This document shows, piece after piece, positions 38,014 through 49,100 of a stretch of DNA of 64,000 nt; the first letter of the stretch is position 1, and every line of letters begins with the position of its first letter. A program made the position numbers and the translations under genes. Source of the DNA: Hydractinia symbiolongicarpus (Eukaryota > Cnidaria > Hydrozoa > Anthoathecata > Hydractiniidae); assembly GCF_029227915.1 (NCBI RefSeq), contig NC_079887.1:13206001-13270000 (forward strand). Reading direction: 5' to 3'. The notes under the pieces are model-generated. The model did no database searches, was not told the DNA's origin, and was given only the letters and a program-made list of their open reading frames with translations.

Positions 38014-41000
38014 TTAATTAGTTTCTGATGGGTCAGGGTTTTTACGTTCTGTTTGATTATCACTGACCTCATCTTCAGTTCCTGATAAACTTTCGGTAAT
38101 TACTGCCGAAGTTTCCGCCTTATCTTCCGGCTCAAGTTCAACACAACCTGCATCTTCTCCCGTATGTGGTAATGTATCAGATTTGTCATGGTTAGTTTGA
38201 TTATCATTGACCTCATCCTCAGTTCCTAATAAACTTTCGGTAATCATTGTCGAATTTTTCGTCTTATCCTCCGGCTCAAATTGAAAATAATCTGCACCTA
38301 CTTCCGTATGTGGTAACGTACCAGATTTGTTATGGTTAGTTTGGGGATCATCGACCTCGTCCTCAAAAACAGGGTTAGGCTCGCCACGTTTATAAGTCCT
38401 AAGTCCAGTATACTCCTGGTCTTTGATATCTGTCATGTTCAAATCCGCGTAGTCATCGCTTGGTAACTAAAAACAAAATACATGAAAAAATATGGTTAAT
38501 AATACAGTCTAGTTGTTTAGGCTTAGTTCCAATAAATTTTCATTTTTTCCGTTTTAAAAACTTTTAGTAACTAGTAACTAAGATACTGGTGAAGCTTTCA
38601 ATATACACGTGCAAGGTGAGACATCTATATAAGCTTTTAAACATGGTAGCAAAGGGTAACAATTCTGTCTTTAAACTTTCAGCATGTAAATTCTTATTCA
38701 TATAGTGTTGATTAAAAGAACAATTTGCTTTTGTTTGCGTTTTTTGTAATACATTCAGTACATTATTTTCAGTTTTTTTGACTGTTGATATATGGAAGTA
38801 AGTGTTAATATTGCAACGCAGTATTGAAAATTCATACTTGCCAAATAACTTCCAAATTATCTCAACAAAGGCTACGCAATATGTATCATCGAATGTAAAG
38901 GAAGCGGAAAATGTATATCAAAATATTACGTGTATACCTTCGCTACTAATTGTCTGTTGTGCCAATCCGTTAGCTCTGTTGCTTTCGAAACTAAAAGAAG
39001 CAAGATAAATGTGTATTCATTTACGTATTAATACAAAAACATGCGAGCTATACCTTTGGTAGGCTTCAGCTATCTATGTTGGGCAGCCTAAATATATTTG
39101 TGGCATATAAATTTAAAATGTGATTTTGGAATCGAAATCAATGGATTCTACATAAACGTATGATATTAATGACCAGTAAAATAAATCAAAATATTTCCCT
39201 ACATAATCTTGTAAGGCTTGTTCGGTTAGAGGGGTTTTTGACATCATCCAAGTTGGTATTGTTAAGCATGACTCTTGAATCAGAGTAAGTTAATCTGTGT
39301 TCTTTGGGCTAAAATGAGAGAAAAAGACACACTGTAACACTTATTTTTAATTTGATTAACTAATTTCCTGGTTTTTGTTGTAATAATTAAGATCGCGGAT
39401 GTATCCACTTTAAACAAAATTTAAGTCTATTGCGATTATCACAAAACAAAACGTTTTAATTGAAAAAGACATGCCCTTGACATAATTAGCCTACAATAAC
39501 AAATTTCAAGTTGATTTAATGGTATAATTAATCACATGATTTGTTCTGGCCAATTAAAAATTAAAAGAATAATACTTAAAAAATCTTTTATGGGCACTTG
39601 TAAACGCAATTTTAGAAAATATAATCGACTTAGCAGGTCACAGACGAACAGACACAGTTTTCGTATTAATATGAAAGAATAGTTCATATCACAAAAAGAT
39701 TTGTTGTTAATTTCAAAAACACACGTACAATCAATAAAAATTTTTGAACGAAATAGACAACAAGAATAACAACATTGATTCTCCGTGACTTTACCCGTAC
39801 AATAAGTTATAACAAAGCACCCGTCACGGTAAATTTAAGTTAGCACACAATAAAATTCCCAGCTAACAAAATCAGCTAATATAATTTGTTCTAAACAATT
39901 AAAAATGTAAACAAATATTTTTTTCAAAATACAGAACATTTTTATAGAGGATGTTTTGTAGACCTGTTTTAACCCTATTATACCTGATCTTTTTTGGCCC
40001 TTGTAACCTTGGGGGGGGGATCCTGAACCACTTGGCTCAATTGGAAAATGTCTTAGTACAAACTCAATGCATGTAAAAAAATAATTTGATGACGTCATAG
40101 GGATTAGAAATGACGTCACATGAAAAATAGTCGTTTTCCGAATTTTTCAGTACGTTTTAATTTCTCGCGTGTCACTAATGATATGGCCTTGATTCTTGGT
40201 AGATTTGTGGAATGAATACCAAATTATGTGTTTCACATGAAAAAAGTAATTTTAATAACGTCATTGGGATAAAAACTGACGCCATTTCGGCAAAAAAATT
40301 CCTATTTTAACGCTAAAGATAAAAAAACCCGTTTACCAGAAATATTGATGCTCATGTCCTTAAACTTGGCATATCTGTAGAACAGGTCATTTAAAGATAA
40401 TCGAGTTAAGGAAAACAGTATTATGATGTCATTGGGATCCGAAATGACGTCAATTTGCTGGATCGATATTTCCTTCAAATCTGGTCAGCTTTTTGTCCCT
40501 AGTAACCATATATTACCTTAGCAACACCTTGGTTACCACTTAATAATACATGTAATAAATAATTATATACCCAATACAACATACAAAAAAAACAATACCC
40601 CCAGCAAAGTATAAAATTTTTCCAAAAAATTTTTCTTTCATCAGAAGCAACAAGAAAAGTTGGAATAGTTACAAAATTTCAGCACTTAATCACATGTGTA
40701 TCTAAAGTTATGTCTAGTCATAAAGTGGGCTTGCCAACATGTTTAAATTTAAATGTTTACCTTATCAGCCTTTTTCTTGCGTCTAAAAATAAATTTATGA
40801 GAAGTAATACACATAACAGAAATACAGAAGACAATAATCCTTTTAATAACAAGACTTCACATTCATTTTTTCGTTACTTAACAGTGTTAAAGTGCGATAT
40901 GCAGGCTACGGATTGATATATCATAAAAATGCTTATTTCAGCACGTTGACACTGGGAACGAGAAAGCGGCAGCGAGCATGCCTCCCGTTTTTTGCCCATA

Positions 41001-42863
41001 AACGTTTTTAAGAAGGTAATTAATACCTATAGAAAGATTTGAAAGTCATTGTTGTTGCTTACACCGGCTTTATATAAAATAAGCTTACATGTTTTTATGA
41101 AAAATTTTGAAAGAATGTAACTAGCTAGCTAGTTCAAAATATTTAAAGCTTTTTTTATTAGAAAGTTTGAGTAACTCTGTTAACACTGGTAACATAGAAT
41201 TTAACAAATACAGCTTTTCGTGTTCTCTCTGTTTTCTAGTCAAAACAAACTTTCGATTTTCTGATATTTAATCAATTATACAGATGTAGCTTATTTTACC
41301 GCCAAAAATAATTTTATAAAATAAAAGTATAAAAGTATCAAATTCATCAAAAAAAGTAATTATTTATAAGCAGATTGTCTAGACGTCTATGTAGTTCTAA
41401 AGTGTGTATAATTTTTTGAACCTTGACCTTTAGAGTGGTCCGTTCATTACACGCTATCCTTAGGAAATGGCGGTGATTGAGTTTATTGAATCGTTTAGTA
41501 GCGCCTTTAAAGATATATGTGGTTATAATAAAGGCAAAGCAAAAAATGAATCAGCTGCTTTTTTCACGAACGTGCTTTATCGCGGGAAGTACCCCAAGAC
41601 ACATAAGCTGAGACGAAGAAAACACCACGTATTAACAAGCAAAAAATAATAGATATACAAAAGGCGGGAAGGCTTTTTGTCAATCTTACTCCTTAATAAA
41701 GAAATTTCTAGGCAGAGAAAATAATTAAAGCGAGCTGAACCTTCACAGCTAGTTTTTAGCGATACATGGTATAGATAAAACAAGAATAAAAATATAAGTA
41801 AATACCTTTTAATACAAACCACAGCAATAATGAGTAGTACAATTATGAAAGCCCCTGCGCCAATAACATACCACCATTTTCTCTCAAGGATTTCTTCGTC
41901 ATCCTTCTTAACGGGTTTATGTGTAGTCAAGGTGGTGGTGTTAGTTTGTATAACAGAAGATGTTGCTACGTAAGAAAGTGTAGCGTTTGTGTGGGGTTGG
42001 ATTCTTGTTGACACGACATTTCTTGATCCTTTTTCCAACGATTTTGTAACATTTGAAGTAACTGACTTGGATAATAGTACTGTGGAAGAATGTTCTCCCG
42101 ATGACGTTGCAACTTCAGTTAATTTACTAGTAGGAGAGATTTCTGGCTTTTGGGAGTGCGAAGTATCAATTTTCGTAACAACACTGCCAGGTAAAGTACT
42201 ACGTTGATTTGAAAACAAACTCAAACTAGTTAACTTGAAATTCGTTTGAGAAGCTTTACTAGTAGGAGAAGCATATAAAGGTGTTATATTACGTGATGTT
42301 ATAGCCGAATTAATAGCAGTTAAAGTAAAAATAATGGTGTACGTTTGCATAGGTATAGAAGCTAAACTATTTTTAGGAGCCATTAAACTTGTTAAAGTTA
42401 CGTTACGTAAATGAAGACTAATCGTTGAATCAAGATAAACTTTCTGCGTGGGAGTTAAGTAAATATTTTGTGTTGACAACGTTCTCTTTGACACATACTT
42501 CAAGTTTACACTTTTTGTGGGCGTTACGTAAATCTTTTGTGTTGACCGCGCTCCATTCTTTGACTTAATTTTCAAGTTTATACTTCTTGTGGGCGTTACG
42601 TAAATCTTTTGTGTTGACCACGCTCCATTCTTTGACTTAATTTTCAAGTTTATACTTCTTGTGGGCGTTACGTAAATCTTTTGTGTTGACGGCGTTCCAT
42701 ACTTTGACACGTTTTTCAAGTTTATACTGCTTGTGGGTGTTACGTAAAGTTCTAGTATTGATAGCGTTCTGGTATTTGACGTGTTCTGCAAATCACTACT
42801 TGTTATAAAATTACATTTTGCAATTAACACCACTACCGACAGCAAGAAGTGGACCAAACTCAT
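38014..42863 (-). CDS. RcpC: mucin-like single-pass receptor with YxxL-bearing tail
   Basis: Supported exons are complement(38014-38466, 38938-38990, 39203-39308, 41806-42863). Exon 1 encodes a signal peptide (FLLSVVVLIAKC), a cysteine-free Ser/Thr-rich ectodomain and a membrane span (YVIGAGAFIIVLLIIAVVCI), ending in phase 2. The ectodomain opens with about 4.5 tandem 24-residue repeats around YVTPTRSINLK and continues as a mucin-like stalk with probable O- and some N-glycosylation. The last exon starts in phase 0 and carries YADL and YTGL nine residues apart, an ITAM-like pair, followed by an acidic repeated region (two units with LPHT and ITESL). Exons 39203-39308 (0 to 1) and 38938-38990 (1 to 0) match the phase order in RcpA and RcpB. 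A short exon changing phase 2 to 0 is still missing between 39309 and 41805; total length would be about 556 residues or a little more. The middle exons are the least certain. Confidence 0.68.
41020..41510. repeat. Foldback-type dispersed repeat, copy 1
   Basis: 41020-41200 matches 56835-56990 in the same orientation, while 41225-41510 matches 56480-56800 in the opposite orientation. That pattern fits two partly decayed copies of one element with long inverted ends. This copy lies in the first cytoplasmic intron of RcpC. Confidence 0.6.
42480..42740 (-). repeat. 72-bp in-frame tandem repeats in RcpC
   Basis: Near-identical 72-bp units encode 24-residue blocks reading KIYVTPTRSINLK and ending STQ. 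The two central units differ at only a few bases, so expansion or gene conversion seems recent. Flanking units are more diverged, one being shorter. Confidence 0.85.
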
Positions 42864-45800
42864 CTTCTATTAAACCAAGTGCTTGTTTACTTTTTAGACT
42901 TTATTTTCCAACTTTCTAATTTTTCTTTCTGTAATTATACTCTACATATGTATTACCTGCGTTAACAATGGTTTCAGTTGATATAAGCCAGTAATTAAAA
43001 TCCTATTTTAAAGAAAGTAAATATTCAAAAGATTAGGTAGATAAAAATGCATAGAATTCCAATTAGAAGAAAGCTTAATAGCTTCCTATCTAACACAATC
43101 AATAGCAGACGAACAGAAAACAATAGTAGTCTGAGATGTAAGAAATAGTTTATACGAAAACATTATCAACTGATAGCTATTTACAACCAGTTCATACGGG
43201 AAATACGCAGCGTTTATTAGCTAAAATACCTTAACACGGGCTTTATACCGCACAGTATACCTATCACCTCATAGCAACCATAATGGTAGCTATTACTGTA
43301 AAAAAATAACATTGCCGAGAATCGTTAAAACGTTAAAACTGAGGACCTAACCTTAGTTAGCGTATATGTAATTTTTTCTCGTGTCATAGACAAAGTAGTT
43401 TATATTTTATGAATTCTCACAATGTAATATTTTACTGGATAAAACGTAGTACCACAAAATCTAGCAAAATGAGCTTGCAAAGGAAGGCGGTGGTATTTTA
43501 ATATAGCACGCTTGTTATATTTGTTAACCGTTCGTTAACACAGAGATAAAGCAAAAGAGTATAGTTTGACACCCATCTATTTCAGGAAAATACCATTCAA
43601 CATCGGCCCGTCGACAAGAGCGTTAATCAATCAGAATCCCGGTGATATTATTACGTTTGAAAGAGTATTAAAGAGGTCTGGGTATTGAAAAGTGTATATC
43701 TTGAAAGCGACTTTTAAACTGTAGTTAATCATTTGAAAGATTACACTTCAGGTTTAATTTATAGTCACAATAAGAAGTCTAGTGAGTATTACCATGCAAA
43801 TTGATCTCTATAAACTATGTTGTGTTTACTGTGATGGTTTTTTTACAATAAATAACTCGACATGCATTTTCTCTATCAGAGTAGAAGTAACGAAGAGACG
43901 ACCAGAAAGAATGGAGTCTAGTCACACGGGAATAGCAAAGTGTTTTTATTTACCTTTCAAGAAACATTGACTAATTTGAATTCACCCTACAAAATGCAAA
44001 TTTCGTTAACTTAAACTTCTTATCCACTGGCTAGTAACAAAACATATTTGTAAATCATCTACATAGCATATTCAACGTAGCACTTCACTCGCACTCTAAA
44101 GCATAACTCTGGCACAGTTTAAGAAATATAAACATGGAAGAACGACACAATAAGTTAATCTCATTCTCTCTCTTGTTGAGTTGTGGCATGCCATCGCTCT
44201 ATTAACCAGTTAATTCTGTTTTGCTATGTCAAGTTGTTATTTTATTTGTATTGCTCTTTCTACATTTTATTTTGTTTAATCTGCCAGCCAAAGATACACT
44301 CTTTCATGCACGATTCTTAAAAAGCGAAACAAGGCTTTGCTAACAAAGACAAGAAAAGAGGGAAACAAAAAGATATAAGGAAAGGGTCGCCTGATATACT
44401 GCTCATCTGCCTCTTTTTTGGCAAACAAAATGTTTAAACGCCTTTTTGGATGCAATGTTTTATACGACAGTACGAGTTGCAATCCACAAAATACGAATCA
44501 ATTATTATTTAACAACTCGGTCTGGGCAAATGAAAAAAAGGAATTGAGTAAATATATAAAAAAGGAAAAAGAAGCAAACAAACAAACAAGAAAGCAAAAA
44601 AAAGCGAAAAAATACGAAAATAAAAAAATCAAATAAAATAACAAACAAACAAACAAAAACCAACGAAGATTTCTAAGATCTCTAATACTTATGTATATTA
44701 AGTTGTTTCATTCTTTTTGATACTACCATTCCAGTTACCTGAACAACGTACGCGTCTTTCTAAGTAGCCAGTAAACATGCAACAGGCCAGCAAAGACTTA
44801 GAACTTAAACTCAAGTTTTGGTAACCTTATATTAACAACGTGCCATGTCAATTTAATGCATCATCTTTAATACTTTCTTTCAGTTGCTCACAAGAAACAT
44901 ATGGAAACTGATACTGGAAGTATAATTACAAAAGACTAGGCTATAATTACAAAGGACTCCGGGAATCTTGCCGGAGTTGTGTGTATATGATCAGCTAATA
45001 CCAAAATAGAGTTTCATATATGTGTATACTTGAAAATTTAACGCGTTGCTTATAACGAAATTTCTTTTAAGGTTATCGCCGAATTTTATGTGCGCCTTGT
45101 CCTAGAGTGGAAACCTAACTGTGTAGATTCAATACACTAAAGTAAGAATCATTAAAAATGAAGTTTAAAGAATGTATTAGACTTTTGTTTCTTTATAATG
45201 TTAATTATTTTTTCAATTGATTTGTCTTTCAGCTATGGAAGTTTCTGCTTATTGTTTAACTGCAGATATATTAATATGATTAAGGAAAAAAGCTGTCTGA
45301 TTTCAATGTTTAACAAAAAAAGAGGTTGGAAACTGACAGAACACGTAGCACTGTCAAATTAACGCGACATTAAAACATATTTATTTTCAATGAAAGTAGT
45401 GGATTAATTAATACGGATGAGACAAAAATAGTCATCAATCAATTACATGCTTTCTATAACAAAATTAATATATCTCAAGTGTAGAAACGTTTTTAAGTTT
45501 CCCTACATAGATTTTTCTAGGATGCTCTACAAAATTGCTAGAATAACGAAGTAAGAAAACAACCATTACAAATTTTATTCGAGTTTCTTATTTATAAATG
45601 TTCACATGATTTTGGGAGTAATGAAGCATATTCCGGTATTAATTTCATTTCGGCCTAAAACACAATTTATCCAAAATAAAACTTTATGAATGTTCAAAAA
45701 GTACACCGATATAAAAAACTTCATGTAAGCATAACAAAATGTCATTGGAATTTGGAATGTTTTTTCGGGTCATTCAAAATATACCTAAATGACTAAGAAC

Positions 45801-46100
45801 TAATTAAAGAACTTATCAATTACTTTCCTAAAAAAGATCGCACACTGGGAACACATGCATATTCTTTATTCTACCCTATAGTGAATGAGAAATGGACAAA
45901 AATCTTTTACTTTTAACAGAGATCTATATATTAATCCTTTGTGATGTATAGTATTTTCTAGAAGATATGCATTTACAAAAGCGCTGAGTGTGATAAAAGA
46001 ACTTATAGTATTCCGCAGTATTCCGAAGTTTCAGTATTATGCTGAGAAATAATTTTTTATAAGAATGCTCGTGTAAATTACTTTCATGCCGTGCCCAAAA
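42864..46100. other. Spacer between RcpC and RcpA
   Basis: The promoter of RcpC should lie at the left edge and the 3' untranslated region of RcpA at the right edge. No other gene is supported; small frames at 43782 and 44276-44636 show no domain. A run of AAAC units (about 44575-44660) is a simple repeat. Confidence 0.4.
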
Positions 46101-49100
46101 TCACTCCGGCTCAGTTTCGAAATATTCCGGTTCAGTCTCCATGTATTCCGGTTCGTCATTAATAGAAAGTCGTGCATTGCAGATGCGTTCTATTTTGTTT
46201 ATTAATTGTGAAACGTGTTTCTGTTTTGGTAATGCCATTAAATCTTCTCTAGCTGTATTTGTGTTTTTAGGAAGAAAGTGATTTGATGTTTCAAGTGTAG
46301 TATATTCACTTCTTGTATTTTCTGTTGATAGTTCTGAATATGTACTTTCAGTATTTTCGTTAGATGTATAGTTTGGTGTAATGTCTTTACTAAAGCCAGT
46401 GTAGTTTCCTTTTGAACTCGCTTTTTCTAGATTACAATATTCGTCTGATTGAAAATCATTCGTAAGCCCAGTGTATGTATTTTCTCTCTGTAGTTCAGTA
46501 TACGAATCTGTCGAGCAGTTCTTGATGACGAGACCTTCATAGTTATTGTCTCCCTAAAAAAAACAACCAGTTGAATATATCGACGGCCTATCCAGCCTAG
46601 TTCTTATCGCCTACATAGCCTTGTTTCTATCAGAGAAAGAAGCATTTAGATACTTTATCAATACAAAATACAACGCTAAAAAACAGTTATATGACGCTGT
46701 AGACAAAGGGAAATTAATTACTGATTTAAATTTTTCCCTTAATGTCAGAAAATTCGAAAAAAGGTTAGATACAAATAGGTGACAGAAATTGTCTTTGTCA
46801 TAAAAATAACCGTCGACCTACATCGTTAAAAACACTTATTTTCAACTGTCAAAAGAGGATGGGGATATTCTACAGTTCACAGCTAAATGACAAACAATAT
46901 TGCTAAAAGCACAAGTATTCGTGCTATTAAGAGTAACTATTATGCAAAACACAGTTTGTAAATAAAAAGAAATCGAAACGGTATAGTCAAAATCCTTACC
47001 GAATCAGTCATAGCCTTTAAGTCATACCTTTCCTTTTTTCGACCTGAATGAATCAAAAATGCCATCCAGCGGTCAACAATACACAGGGAAGAAAACATAG
47101 AGTAGTTTTGGCTCACTAAAATCTTACCAAAGTCTTTCTCATACGGATAATCATATAGACGTGCACTTAACCCATGTTGGTGCTGAATATCATGTGTTGG
47201 GTTAGTCTTATCATTGTTTTTATTTTGATTTGTTATGGTAATTGATTGCTTTTCGCTGTTGAAATTGACTTGGGCGTTGTCCTGCTTGATCTAGTAAGAA
47301 AATTAATAATATTTTGCAGACGTGTGTTATGGTGATTTTTTGTTCACTTAATAAAAAAAATATGGAATGGCTTGACGTCTAATTTTTATATTTGTAGAAG
47401 AACTACTTTGTTCATCACTAACATGCTGCCTGGCAGTGTGCGGAATTCGATCCGCGGTCCCCAGAACTGGGAGCCGCAGACGAACCCACTACACTACGCG
47501 TGGCATTATGTTAGTGATGAACTCAGATTATCCGGATGGTGTGTATACATAGGTGAATATTAATCATAGCACATCCGCACATTCTAATTTTTAATTTTTA
47601 AAGTGCAAAAATACATCATTTTATTGGGTTTAGTTTATATTATCTGAATTAAAAAATACAACGTGTTTTTCTTTTGCGTAATATTACACATTTCCTCTCA
47701 TAAAATTTAGCATGTTTCCCTGTCATTTTATATGGGATTGCTTATAAGAGACTGTCTTTACATGTGAAACAAAAACAGACAAGTACTTGTAATTTATTTT
47801 TGTCAATTTTTGTAATTTATTTTTGTCAATTTATCTTTTAATAAATTTCGACAGTTTATGGTCTCTGTAATCTATATTGCAATACTCGCCGTGTGTCTGT
47901 TTGTCTCTGAGCCAAAGTGTTAGTTGCAAGTAGCGACGGACAAATCCCCATAGATTTTTCCAAGGGTCAACAACTAGTTTACAGAGTAAAATTTAATCAA
48001 TTGTAAATGTGAAAAAAACCAGAACAGTGCAATAATTAAATATTTTGCCAATGAAAATTAACACTCTCTACAAATCCGGGAAAAATCTATGCAAAAGGCC
48101 GAGTTTTTGGTTTGTCAAAGGTGTAGGCCAAATAACCTGCGTCAAAATTCTTTTCGATCTAACCAGGTAACCTAAGATCCGAAATCCCGATTCAGAACAA
48201 TCATTGAGAAGTCAGATTTGACAAGTTCGGAGTAGCTACGTGTTTCCTTAGAAACGGCTTTCCCATTTGCTTGTGGTTACGTTGTTTGAAATTCCGTTAT
48301 TCAGGCAATACAAGCGTTAACATATCAGTGACGTGATGAATATGTTAAGCCAGCAAGCGGGATATGTAAAGAAAATGCATGCCTGGGAAAATGAACTGTT
48401 AAATTTACAGATAAAACAAGGGAAATTTATTCTTATTTAGGCAAGTATCTCTTATTTAATGATACAATTTGAAGAATTCAAATCATAGTTTAATGAAGAC
48501 GCTCTGTTTACTTTTTTTTAGAAACATTTGGGCTGCATAAAATGGTGCCTGTTTGCTTGATGGATGAGCTTATTGCCGGATTTAAAATGTTTTAATTGTG
48601 TATGCAGGATACCTTTTGAAACAAAATTTCAAATGGTTTACGCAGGTTAGACTTTCTATTATAACAGGCAAGTGTAACCAGGGTATTCACATTAAAATAG
48701 AGCTTATTTTAGCATCTTTAACATAACCTTACAGTGAGCGGGATTAGGCCCGAAATCGTCAAAAATGGAAGCCGGTTTTTGCTCACTTCTTCTTCCAAAC
48801 GTTCATGTATTTGTAAATGTGACTAACATATTGCTACACTTAAGCCACGGGGAAATGAAACAATTTTTCAGGCGATGTTAACAAAATTAATTTTGTTACT
48901 ATCGCCCGAAAATTTTATTGTGTCGCCACATCTGTGCAACATTAATAATTCAGCAAAATAAATTCAGCAAAATTGCTGCATTGTGATTGGCCGCGCGTAA
49001 AAGTGTTGAATTTTTGTACAAGTGGCGTGACGGAGCATATTCATACGCATAACCTTCTTTGTTGTTGCTGATAACATCTTTTTGTTACTCGCAACATTTT

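Noticed and set aside
39001-39110. Candidate 34-base RcpC tail exon at 39050-39100
   Set aside because: Good splice borders, but all three phases contain a stop; the exons at 38938-38990 and 39203-39308 fit better.
39835-40119. Minus-strand 94-residue open frame in the RcpC intron
   Set aside because: It runs over repetitive sequence with a poly-G stretch and repeated TGACGTCA words; no family signature or fitting splice phase.
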